Source: Azonexus fungiphilus
GTDB lineage: Bacteria; Pseudomonadota; Gammaproteobacteria; Burkholderiales; Rhodocyclaceae
Assembly: GCF_003634965.1 (NCBI RefSeq)
Contig: NZ_RBXP01000001.1
Coordinates: 62,001-126,000 of the forward strand
Direction: 5' to 3'
DNA: 64,000 bases
A program made the position numbers and the translations under genes. A model generated the notes under the pieces. That model was not told the origin of the DNA. It worked only from the letters and a program-made list of their open reading frames with translations, and did no database searches. Shown here piece by piece: positions 46,692-54,217 of this stretch (position 1 is the stretch's first letter; each line of letters opens with the position of its first letter).

Positions 46692-47273
46692 TTAGCGGCT
46701 CAACAACTGCCGGGTGAACTGCAGAGCATTCTCCAGCGGCTGCGCCTGGCGCTGCAACTTCGCCAGCAGGCTGGCGCCCAGCCACAACTGGTACAGCGTC
46801 TGCGCCGTCGCGGCGGCATCGAGCGGCGGGATCGAACCGTCGGCCATGCCGGTTTCGAGCAAGCGGGCAATGCGGCTGACGATCTGCCCGGTGCCGTCGC
46901 GCAGCGTCTCGCGCATCGGATCGGACAAATCCGCCACCTCGCCGCCCAGCTTGACCACCAGGCACTGCTGCTCGGCACACGCCGCCTGCTTGTCCAGCCA
47001 GCGCTGCCAGTAACACGCCAGCCGCTCCTGCGCACTCAGCGCCTCGGCCGCAAACAGCGCATCGAGATCGGCCAGGTAACGCGCGAAGTAATCCTCCAGC
47101 AAGGCCTGCCCGTATTGCTCCTTGGACTCGAAGTAATGGTAGAACGACCCCTTGGGCACCCCGGCCGCAGTCAGAATCTCGTTCAACCCGACACTGGCAA
47201 AGCCCTTGCCAGCAATGATGCGCTGGCCGGTTTCAAGGACATGCTGGCGGGTGTTGTCGTGACGGGTTTTCAT
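46692..47273 (-). CDS. nemR: TetR/AcrR-family repressor (NemR-like)
   Basis: 193 residues. N-terminal TetR HTH: RQHVLETGQRIIAGKGFASVGLNEILTAAGVPKGSFYHYFESKEQYGQALL. The C-terminal ligand domain contains AACAEQQCLVVKLGGEVADLSDPMRETL, matching the NemR/YezE subgroup, whose cysteines (here Cys at about 98 and 103) sense electrophiles. Identical 15-bp operators before it and before nemA indicate autoregulation plus control of the reductase and probably the two genes beyond. Confidence 0.92.
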   Translation of the reverse strand: MKTRHDNTRQHVLETGQRIIAGKGFASVGLNEILTAAGVPKGSFYHYFESKEQYGQALLEDYFARYLADLDALFAAEALSAQERLACYWQRWLDKQAACAEQQCLVVKLGGEVADLSDPMRETLRDGTGQIVSRIARLLETGMADGSIPPLDAAATAQTLYQLWLGASLLAKLQRQAQPLENALQFTRQLLSR

Positions 47274-47295
47274 GGGGAGGGATTGTGCGCTTGAT

Positions 47296-47310
47296 TAGAC
47301 CGGTCGTCTA
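47296..47310. promoter_or_regulatory. NemR-type operator, site 2 (nemR autoregulation)
   Basis: Same 15-bp TAGACCGGTCGTCTA palindrome, 22 nt upstream of the nemR ATG. Both copies are flanked on the left by GAT. Confidence 0.8.
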
Positions 47311-47445
47311 GTGGTTTTTGATGGGGCTGCAGTTCGGCCTTTGCGGCCATTAGCTTATTGGCGTAAGTCGGTCGGCAATGCACTCATCACCTACCGTCAA
47401 CATTTTGCTAAACACTTTCCGTGGTTGTCGTTAGCATATCCGTAT

Positions 47446-48456
47446 ATGTTCATCTTCCTTGACGAATCCGGGACCTTCCTTCACTCACCTGTGCGAGACT
47501 CATGGTGTGTAGTTGCGGCTTATGTAATTCCTGAACACCTACGGCGCAAAGTTGATGCTCTCATGCTCCGCGTCCGCAGAATGGGCAACAACGGCGCGGA
47601 AACGAAGCTAAAACATCTCTCAGACGAACAGTACGTTTGGTTTCTGTCTGAACTGAAAAAGCTGGGAGGGGTGGCCTTTGCGGTTGCCGTAGATGTCGGC
47701 CTCCACAGCCCTTCGGAAATTGAACGCCACAGAAATGGGCAAGCAGACAAAATCGTCGAACACAGGGAAAAGATGATCCATGAAGCAGCAAGGCAAGGTC
47801 TAACAGATTTATCGAACCAGATTCGGTCGTTGCCATTGCAGCTATACACACAACTTAGGTGTCAGTTGCAGATTTTTCACAAGATTATTGCAACAGCTTC
47901 TCTGTATTTCGTGCAAAGACATCCACCGGCTCTGGGCCACTTTAGATGGCGTCTGGATCAGAAAGCGAGAGTTCCGACTGCCTATGAAAACGCCTTTCGC
48001 AAAATTCTTCCCGCCATCCTCCAAACGATTTCGCTTGAAGAGCCGATGATCATGCTAAAGGGAGGAGACTACTCTCACTTTGAGCGGTTCAATTACCCAA
48101 CGGGAGAAGAGCCTACATACCTTCAGGATCATTACGGTATTGAGGCTCGGGGTGGTGGTGATGTGATCAACATTGGACAAGTCGTGAGAGAGGATTTTGA
48201 GTTGGTTGATTCCGCTGGATGCGCTGGTGTTCAGGTGGCCGATCTACTATCCAGTGGGCTGCGCCGTCTTCTACGTGGCGGCTTTTCTAATCCAGAAACT
48301 GTTGCCCAACTACTTGGGAGCAACATGGTGCAGGAAGTGAGGAATCAAGTCCCTGTGATGTTGGTTAGCCTCGACAAAACAGCAGATGTGTCTAGTGGCG
48401 TGGCACATCTCCTACGGATAATTTCGGCTTCTACGCGGCCCATGCTGACACAATAG
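47446..48456 (+). CDS. DUF3800 domain protein, probably acquired
   Basis: 336 residues. MFIFLDESGTF (residues 1-11) is the DUF3800 signature with the acidic residue of an RNase H-like fold, and AGCAGVQVADLLSSGLRR near residue 270 is the matching C-terminal block. Biochemical function is unknown; members often sit in defence or mobile contexts. Base composition is visibly lower in GC and codon use richer in A/T-ending codons than both neighbours, so I infer horizontal acquisition, though no integrase or repeat flanks it. Confidence 0.88.
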   Translation: MFIFLDESGTFLHSPVRDSWCVVAAYVIPEHLRRKVDALMLRVRRMGNNGAETKLKHLSDEQYVWFLSELKKLGGVAFAVAVDVGLHSPSEIERHRNGQADKIVEHREKMIHEAARQGLTDLSNQIRSLPLQLYTQLRCQLQIFHKIIATASLYFVQRHPPALGHFRWRLDQKARVPTAYENAFRKILPAILQTISLEEPMIMLKGGDYSHFERFNYPTGEEPTYLQDHYGIEARGGGDVINIGQVVREDFELVDSAGCAGVQVADLLSSGLRRLLRGGFSNPETVAQLLGSNMVQEVRNQVPVMLVSLDKTADVSSGVAHLLRIISASTRPMLTQ

Positions 48457-48607
48457 CTGTCTGCATTGAACGGAAGTATTGGCCGACGAGCAGCCCCTGA
48501 AACGTACGCATAGCTGTTTTCGACTGGTTCCGTCACCACATCACAATTCTTAACCCACTCTCTACCCCTCCTCGGTACGATGACCTTTTCCCCCTCAGGA
48601 GCAAATC

Positions 48608-49018
48608 ATGGGTCTTCTCGATCAGGTAGTCGGCGGGCTGGCCGCCAATGCACTCGGTGGCAAGGGTAACGGGCTGGCCGAGATGGCCATGCAGTTGGTC
48701 AATCAGTATCCGGGCGGCCTCGGCGGTCTGGTGCAGGCTTTTCAGCAGGGCGGGCTGGGCGAGATCGTCAATTCCTGGGTGTCGACCGGGCAGAACCTGC
48801 CGGTGTCGGGCGATCAGTTGAGTTCCGTGCTTGGCAGCGACTTCCTCGGCAAGCTGGCCGGGCAGGCCGGGGTGGCGCCGCAGGAGGTGGCGAACGGGCT
48901 GGCCGATTTTCTGCCCGGGCTGGTCGATCAACTGACGCCGGGCGGCAAGCTGCCGGAAGGCGGCGACCTGCTCAGCCAGGGGCTGGGCATGTTGAAGAAG
49001 GGCGGGCTGTTCGGCTGA
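48608..49018 (+). CDS. YidB-family protein (DUF937)
   Basis: 136 residues, Gly/Leu-rich. MGLLDQVVGGLAANALGGKGNGLAEMAMQLVNQYPGGLGGLVQAFQQGGLGEIVNSWVSTGQNLPVSGDQL is the YidB pattern; the end is a flexible LTPGGKLPEGGDLLSQGLGMLKKGGLFG. The function is unknown. GCAGGAG-like ribosome site at CAGGAG; the 150 bp before it hold no other gene. Confidence 0.88.
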   Translation: MGLLDQVVGGLAANALGGKGNGLAEMAMQLVNQYPGGLGGLVQAFQQGGLGEIVNSWVSTGQNLPVSGDQLSSVLGSDFLGKLAGQAGVAPQEVANGLADFLPGLVDQLTPGGKLPEGGDLLSQGLGMLKKGGLFG

Positions 49019-49047
49019 GGCCGGGCGGCGTCTGCCGGGAGCGTCCG

Positions 49048-49431
49048 ATGAAATTCGGCTACACCATCCTTTACGTCGACGACGTCCGCCGGACGCTCGA
49101 CTTCTACGTTGCCGCCTTCGGGCTGAGCGTGCGCTTTCTGCATGAGAGCGGCGATTTCGGCGAGCTGGAGACCGGCGGCACGGCGCTCGCCTTTTCCTCG
49201 CGGGCGCTGATGCGCCAGCTGGGCAAGCAGCCGTCGGCGCCGGTCAGCGGCGCGCCCAGTTTCGAGATTGCTTTCGTCTGCGACGATGTCGCGGCGGCGG
49301 TCGACCGCGCGGTGGCGGCCGGGGCGCGCCTGGTGCAGGCGCCGGAGGCGATGCCCTGGGGGCAGACGGTGGCTTACGTGGCTGACCAGGAGGGTTTCCT
49401 GGTCGAGCTGTGTACGCCGGTCGGCGGCTAG
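49048..49431 (+). CDS. VOC-family (glyoxalase-like) protein
   Basis: 127 residues with two beta-alpha-beta-beta-beta modules: MKFGYTILYVDDVRRTLDFYVAAFGLSVRFLHESGDFGELETGGTALAFSS and SFEIAFVCDDVAAAVDRAVAAGARLVQAPEAMPWGQTVAYVADQEGFLVELC. Probably a metal-dependent lyase, dioxygenase or resistance-like protein; substrate not deducible. Its stop shares the palindrome CTAG with the convergent hemW stop. Confidence 0.88.
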   Translation: MKFGYTILYVDDVRRTLDFYVAAFGLSVRFLHESGDFGELETGGTALAFSSRALMRQLGKQPSAPVSGAPSFEIAFVCDDVAAAVDRAVAAGARLVQAPEAMPWGQTVAYVADQEGFLVELCTPVGG

Positions 49432-50642
49432 AGGAAGCGTTCCAGCAAGACGTTGAGGAAGCGCCGGCCCTTGGCGGTCGGCGCGATCTTTTCCGGGCCG
49501 ATGTCGAGCAGACCGTCGGCCTGCGCCGCCTTGAGTTGCGGCAGGATGGCGGCGAGCGGCCGCGAGGTGCGCAGTTCGAACAGGCTGGGGGCGAAGCCGT
49601 CGGCCAGGCGCAGCGCGTTCATCATGAATTCGAAGGGTAGTTCGGCGGCGGCGACGTTGTGCTCTTCCTGGATCGGCCGGCCAGCGCGGACGTTTTCCAG
49701 ATAGGCCTTGGGGTGCTTGTGGCGCATCTGGCGCAGCACGCGGTCGTGCAGCGTCAGCTTGGAATGGGCGCCGGCGCCGATGCCGAGGTAGTCGCCGAAA
49801 TGCCAGTAATTGAGGTTGTGCAGACACTGCCGGCCGGGCTGGGCGAAGGCCGAGGTCTCGTAGTTGGCATAGCCGGCGGCGGCCAGCCGGGCTTCGATGG
49901 CTTCCTGCATGTCGGCGCACAGGTCGCCTTCGGGCAGGTCGGGCGGGAAGGCGGCGAAGTGCGTGTTCGGCTCCAGCGTCAGCTGGTAGCAGGAGAGGTG
50001 CGGCGGCGCGAAGGACAGCGCGGTGTCGATGTCGGCGAGCGCTTGCTCCTGCGTTTGATAAGGCAGGCCGTACATCAGGTCGAGGTTGAAGCGCTCGAAG
50101 TGTTCGCCGGCCAGTTGCGCCGCGCGCTTCGCTTCGGCGCTGCCGTGGATGCGGCCGAGCGCCTTGAGGTGCTCGTCGTTGAAGCTCTGGATGCCGAGCG
50201 ACAGCCGATTGACCCCGGCGGCGCGAAAGCCGGCGAACTTGCCGGCCTCGACCGTGCCGGGATTGGCTTCGAGCGTGATTTCGGCCTCCGGCGACAACAT
50301 CGCCAGCGCCCGGAAGGCGCCGATCAGCTCGTCGATGGCGCCCGCCGACAGCAGGCTGGGCGTGCCGCCGCCGAAAAACACCGTCTGCACCGGCCGCCCC
50401 CAGATCAGCGGCAGCGCCGACTGCAGGTCGGCGATCAGCGCATCGACGTACTCCCGCTCGGGAATCTCGCCGCCGTTCTCGTGCGAGTTGAAGTCGCAAT
50501 ACGGACACTTGCGCACGCACCACGGGATATGGACGTAGAGCGAGAGGACCGGGGATTTGCGGAATTCGAGCGGATTTTCGGGGTTTTGCACGGTCGACCG
50601 TGAGGTTTCGGCAAAAATCGGGATGGTGCGGGGTGGGGGCAT
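49428..50642 (-). CDS. hemW: Radical SAM protein HemW
   Basis: Haem chaperone/oxygen-independent coproporphyrinogen oxidase homologue, 404 residues from the ATG used. The radical-SAM cysteines are C42, C46, C49 in IPWCVRKCPYCDFNSH, and VFFGGGTPSLL and NRLSLGIQSFN follow; HemW lacks the extra N-terminal residues of HemN. The first about 30 residues are not family-like because a CGGTCGACCG repeat lies in them. A GTG at 50591 (codon 18, inside the repeat) is an alternative start; no start codon occurs closer to the conserved VLSLYVHIPW. Confidence 0.9.
   Translation of the reverse strand: MPPPRTIPIFAETSRSTVQNPENPLEFRKSPVLSLYVHIPWCVRKCPYCDFNSHENGGEIPEREYVDALIADLQSALPLIWGRPVQTVFFGGGTPSLLSAGAIDELIGAFRALAMLSPEAEITLEANPGTVEAGKFAGFRAAGVNRLSLGIQSFNDEHLKALGRIHGSAEAKRAAQLAGEHFERFNLDLMYGLPYQTQEQALADIDTALSFAPPHLSCYQLTLEPNTHFAAFPPDLPEGDLCADMQEAIEARLAAAGYANYETSAFAQPGRQCLHNLNYWHFGDYLGIGAGAHSKLTLHDRVLRQMRHKHPKAYLENVRAGRPIQEEHNVAAAELPFEFMMNALRLADGFAPSLFELRTSRPLAAILPQLKAAQADGLLDIGPEKIAPTAKGRRFLNVLLERFL
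50584..50617. repeat. Dispersed CGGTCGACCG repeat, copy 4 (in hemW 5' end)
   Basis: 34 bp: TTTTGCACGGTCGACCGT, GAGGTTTCGG, CAAAAA. Read in the hemW frame it encodes FAETSRSTVQN. Confidence 0.6.
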
Positions 50643-50647
50643 GAGGT

Positions 50648-51757
50648 TCAGTCGGTTTCGCCTTGGGAGAGCAGGTCGACCAGGGGAACGTTGATGAAAT
50701 AGAGATGCTTGCCCTGGCTATGTTCGCGGACCAGGCCGGCGTCCGCCAGTTGGCGCAGATAGCGGGCGGCGGTCTGGCGGGTGACGTTGAGGTCGCGCTG
50801 CACGAACTCGATGCGCGTGTATGGGTGGCGGAAGAGGTTGTTGAGCAGGTCCTGCGAGTACAGCTTGGGCAGCTCGCGGCGCATGCGCTGCTTGGTTTCC
50901 GCCATCAGGCTGCGCATGTCGCCGACCAGGCGGACGGCGCGGCGGGCGGTTTCGGCAACGCCCTGCAGCATGAAGCTGACCCAGGCCTGCCAGGCTTCGC
51001 CATTCGGTGTTTCGTCGCGTACCGCTTGCAGCAGGCGGTAATAGTCGCCCTTGTTGCGATTGATGTAGCGCGACAGGTAGAGCACCGGCGAGTCGAGCAG
51101 GCCGGCCTGGACCAGATGCAGCACGCAGAGGATCCGCCCGATGCGGCCGTTGCCGTCGCTGAACGGGTGGATGCTCTCGAACTGGTGATGGATCAGCGCC
51201 ATCCTGACGATGGGGTCGAGATCGTCGCCCGCGTCGTCGTTGATGAAGCGCTCCAGCGCCTGCATGTGGGCCTGCACGCTGCCGCCGTCCTGCGGCGGGA
51301 CGAACACGGTTGCCCCGGTGCGCTCGTTCTTCAGCACCGTGCCGCCGCTGGTACGAAACGCCTCGCTGCTGTTCTTGAGTAACTGGAACATCGAAATCAG
51401 CGTGCCGTTGCCGAGAATGCCCTGCTGCTGGCGCATGCGCTCGTAACCGTGCATCAGCGCCTCGCGGTAGCGCGCGACTTCCTTGGCCGATGGCGAAATC
51501 CATTCGGCGATGTGGAGGTCGGCCTGGAACAACTCGTCCTGCGTCGTCACGTAGCTTTCGACTTCCGAACTGGCCTTGGCTTCCTGCAGTGCCAGGGTGT
51601 TGATCAGGATCGCCTGGTTCGGGATGCTGGCTGCGCAGCCCTTGAGTTCCGCCAGGTGCCGATGTGCCGCAACCAGCGCCCGCAGCAGTTCCGGCGTCTG
51701 AAAATTGACGCCGGCCGGAGGCAGGTCTGGAATTTGATAGTGCGTTTGCAGACTCAT
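50648..51757 (-). CDS. Fic-family protein with C-terminal winged-helix domain
   Basis: 369 residues. Fic proteins AMPylate or otherwise modify target hydroxyls. The active-site motif HPFSDGNGRIGR begins at His197 and matches HPFx(D/E)GNGRxxR fully, so the enzyme looks competent. An N-terminal inhibitory helix is present as SSEVES (residues 63-68), keeping the key Glu67 but with Ser in place of Gly/Asn. The C terminus (HPYTRIEFVQRDLNVTRQTAARYLRQLADAGLVREHSQGKHLYF) is a winged HTH. Upstream lie two nested palindromes suited to operator binding, so autoregulation is likely. Confidence 0.92.
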   Translation of the reverse strand: MSLQTHYQIPDLPPAGVNFQTPELLRALVAAHRHLAELKGCAASIPNQAILINTLALQEAKASSEVESYVTTQDELFQADLHIAEWISPSAKEVARYREALMHGYERMRQQQGILGNGTLISMFQLLKNSSEAFRTSGGTVLKNERTGATVFVPPQDGGSVQAHMQALERFINDDAGDDLDPIVRMALIHHQFESIHPFSDGNGRIGRILCVLHLVQAGLLDSPVLYLSRYINRNKGDYYRLLQAVRDETPNGEAWQAWVSFMLQGVAETARRAVRLVGDMRSLMAETKQRMRRELPKLYSQDLLNNLFRHPYTRIEFVQRDLNVTRQTAARYLRQLADAGLVREHSQGKHLYFINVPLVDLLSQGETD

Positions 51758-51786
51758 GACGAGACTTTGAAATTCAGGTGGCGAAA

Positions 51787-51810
51787 TAACACGACCGTGA
51801 TGTCGTGTTA
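51787..51810. promoter_or_regulatory. Palindrome 1 upstream of fic
   Basis: 24-bp site built as TAACACGAC-N6-GTCGTGTTA (9-bp perfect half-sites), centred about 40 bp before the fic ATG. Its inverted copy is at 51828-51851. Confidence 0.7.
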
Positions 51811-51827
51811 AAAAAACGCTCTATTTT

Positions 51828-51851
51828 TAACACGACATCACGGTCGTGTTA
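51828..51851. promoter_or_regulatory. Palindrome 2 upstream of fic (inverted copy)
   Basis: Exact reverse complement of 51787-51810, 17 bp away; the whole 65-bp block can form either two small hairpins or one 24-bp stem. T-rich flanks mean it might also terminate rdgB transcription. Confidence 0.7.
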
Positions 51852-51912
51852 AAAATTTCTCAACTCCGTGTCGCTTCGTTGGTGAAGCGTTGGGATGCTC
51901 CCTGGGGAGACG

Positions 51913-52500
51913 TCAGAGTTCCGGCAGCCGCTCGATCAGTTTCTGCATCGCCCGGCCGCGGTGCGAGACGCGGTTCTTCGTGTTGGCGTCGAGTTCGGCG
52001 GCGGTTTTTCCGAATTCCGGTACGAAGAACAGCGGGTCGTAGCCGAAGCCGCCGTCGCCGCGGTATTGGTCGACGATTTCGCCGTGCCATTCGCCTTCGG
52101 CGATGATCGGTTGCGGGTCGTCGGCGCTGCGGCAGAGGACCAGGCAGCTGACGAAGTGGGCGCGGCGGTCAGCCTTGCCGGCGAGGTCGGCGAGCAGCTT
52201 TTCGTTGTTGCGGGCGTCGGATTTCGGTTCGCCGGCATAGCGCGCCGAGATCACGCCGGGGGCGCCGCCGAGGGCCTTGACGCACAGGCCGGAGTCGTCG
52301 GCCAGCGCCGGCAGGCCGCTGTGCTGTGCGGCGTGGCGGGCTTTGGCCAGCGCGTTCTCGACGAAGGTGCAGTGCGGTTCTTCGGCTTCCGGGATGCCGA
52401 GCTGGCCTTGCGGGATGACTTCGAAGCCGAGCGGCGCGAGCAGCGCGTTGAGCTCCTTCATCTTCTTGGCGTTGTTCGAGGCGAGGACGAGTTTTTGCAT
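51913..52500 (-). CDS. rdgB: dITP/XTP pyrophosphatase (RdgB/HAM1)
   Basis: Cleanses the nucleotide pool of deaminated purine triphosphates. 195 residues: MQKLVLASNNAKKMKELNALL (phosphate loop SNNxxKxxE), ALADDSGLCVKALGGAPGVISARYAG, GGFGYDPLFFVPEFGKTAAEL and SHRGRAMQKL. It belongs to the conserved rph-rdgB-hemW series, here interrupted by the fic insertion. Confidence 0.96.
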   Translation of the reverse strand: MQKLVLASNNAKKMKELNALLAPLGFEVIPQGQLGIPEAEEPHCTFVENALAKARHAAQHSGLPALADDSGLCVKALGGAPGVISARYAGEPKSDARNNEKLLADLAGKADRRAHFVSCLVLCRSADDPQPIIAEGEWHGEIVDQYRGDGGFGYDPLFFVPEFGKTAAELDANTKNRVSHRGRAMQKLIERLPEL

Positions 52501-52530
52501 GGCGGGGGAATCCGGGCGTCGGAAATGGGC

Positions 52531-52567
52531 GGAATCTGACGGTCGACCGTCAGATTCCGGGAAAAAC
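52531..52567. repeat. Dispersed CGGTCGACCG repeat, copy 5 (28-bp perfect palindrome)
   Basis: Between rph and rdgB. Positions 52531-52558 are a perfect 28-bp palindrome with half-site GGAATCTGACGGTC; it continues into GGGAAAAA. The most symmetrical copy of the family. Confidence 0.7.
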
Positions 52568-52570
52568 AGC

Positions 52571-53287
52571 TCAGCTGGCGAGCGCGCTTTGCTGTTCGGC
52601 GACGAGTTGGCGGATGCCCATCTGGGCGAGGTCCATCAGCACGTTCATCTGTTCGCGGGTGAAGGGTTCGCCTTCGGCCGTGCCCTGGACTTCGACGATG
52701 CCGCCCTGGCCGGTCATGATGACGTTCATGTCGGTGTCGCAGTTGGAGTCTTCCGGGTAGTCGAGGTCGAGCACGGCGCTGCCTTCATAGATGCCGACCG
52801 AGATCGCGGCGACGTGGTCCTTGACCGGGTTGGCCGCCAGCTTGCCGGCCTGCACCAGCTTCTCGCAGGCTTCGTAGAGGGCGATCCAGGCGCCGGTGAT
52901 CGAGGCGCAGCGGGTGCCGCCGTCGGCCTGCAGGACGTCGCAGTCGAGGGTGATCTGGCGTTCGCCGAGGGCCTTGAGGTCGGTCACGGCGCGCAGGCTG
53001 CGGCCGATCAGGCGCTGGATTTCCTGGGTGCGGCCGGTCTGCTTGCCCTTGGCGGCTTCACGCGACGAACGGGTGTGCGTGGCGCGCGGCAGCATGCCGT
53101 ATTCGGCGGTGACCCAGCCCTGGCCCTTGCCGCGCAGGAAGGGCGGCAGGCTTTCCTCGACCGAGGCGGTGCACAGCACGCGCGTGTCGCCCATTTCGAT
53201 CAGCACCGAACCTTCGGCGTGACGGGTGAAATTGCGGGTGATCTTCACGGTGCGGAGCTGGTCCGGCTGGCGTTGGCTGGGGCGCAT
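52571..53287 (-). CDS. rph: Ribonuclease PH
   Basis: 3'-5' phosphorolytic exoribonuclease that trims tRNA 3' ends. 238 residues, full length and intact: [94 protein letters not shown], and [20 protein letters not shown]. Confidence 0.97.
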   Translation of the reverse strand: MRPSQRQPDQLRTVKITRNFTRHAEGSVLIEMGDTRVLCTASVEESLPPFLRGKGQGWVTAEYGMLPRATHTRSSREAAKGKQTGRTQEIQRLIGRSLRAVTDLKALGERQITLDCDVLQADGGTRCASITGAWIALYEACEKLVQAGKLAANPVKDHVAAISVGIYEGSAVLDLDYPEDSNCDTDMNVIMTGQGGIVEVQGTAEGEPFTREQMNVLMDLAQMGIRQLVAEQQSALAS

Positions 53288-53299
53288 GGGGTGTGGTCC

Positions 53300-54217
53300 T
53301 TATTTTTTCGGGTTGTATTTGTCGATGGCGGCGCGGATTTCCTCGATCGCTGCCTCGATCTCGTCGTCGGAGAGGTCGCTCTTGTAGCTCGGATTGCGGC
53401 CGAACTCGTCGAGCTTGGTGGTGACTTCGCCGACCGGCATGGTCTGGGTCGAGATCGCGCTGCTCGCTGCTTCGACGTAATTGTCTTCCCAGCGCACCGC
53501 GACCACCGACAGGTTGTCGCCGTGGGCGCCGCCCTTGACTTCGGCCTGGGCGACCAGCATCGGCACCGCCTGCAGCAGGTTGGCGCCCTTCAGCGCGACC
53601 GCCATCAACTCGCCGGAAACCACGCCCCACAGGCCGTCGGTACACAGCAGCACGATATCGCCGTGCTCGAGCGGCGTCTTGCGCGAGAAATCGATTTCCG
53701 GCGTCGCCGGGCTGCCCAGGCAGCTGTAGATCTTGTTGCGGTCGGGATGGCGCTCGGCCTGGGCCTCGGTGATCAGGCCCTCCTCGAGAAGCAGGCGGAT
53801 GCGCGAGTGATCCTTGGTCTGGGCAATGACCCGGCCGTTGCGCATCAGGAACAGCCGCGAATCGCCGGCGTGCGCCCAATAGGCGACGTTGTCCTGGATC
53901 ACGCAGGCGACGCAGGTGGTGCGCGGCGAATCCTCGAGGCGGTGGCGGGCGGCGTAGTCGAGGATGGCGTGGTGGGCGTTGCTCATGCCTTTCTGCAGGA
54001 AGCGGAAGGGGTCGTCGAGCTGCGGCCTGGCTTCGCGCTGGAAGGCGTTGGCCAGCGACTGGACGGCGATCTGGGCGGCGATCTCGCCGTGGTGGTGGCC
54101 GCCCATGCCGTCGGCGATGACCATCAGCAGGGCATCGCGCGAATAGCAGTAGGTGGTGCGGTCCTCGTTGTTGTCGCGGCCGCCCTGGCGGCTGTCCTGG
54201 TAGATCGTGAATCTCAT
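53300..54217 (-). CDS. PP2C-family Ser/Thr protein phosphatase
   Basis: 305 residues, metal-dependent phosphatase. RDNNEDRTTYCYSRDALLMVIADGMGGHHHGEIAAQIAVQ has the metal Asp of ADGMGGH; also WAHAGDSRLFLMRNGRV, LCTDGLWGVVSGE and GAHGDNLSVVAVRW. An extra acidic C-terminal tail (SDLSDDEIEAAIEEIRAAIDKY) lies outside the domain. Couples by ATGA to the kinase upstream, so the pair forms a phosphorylation switch. Confidence 0.94.
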   Translation of the reverse strand: MRFTIYQDSRQGGRDNNEDRTTYCYSRDALLMVIADGMGGHHHGEIAAQIAVQSLANAFQREARPQLDDPFRFLQKGMSNAHHAILDYAARHRLEDSPRTTCVACVIQDNVAYWAHAGDSRLFLMRNGRVIAQTKDHSRIRLLLEEGLITEAQAERHPDRNKIYSCLGSPATPEIDFSRKTPLEHGDIVLLCTDGLWGVVSGELMAVALKGANLLQAVPMLVAQAEVKGGAHGDNLSVVAVRWEDNYVEAASSAISTQTMPVGEVTTKLDEFGRNPSYKSDLSDDEIEAAIEEIRAAIDKYNPKK

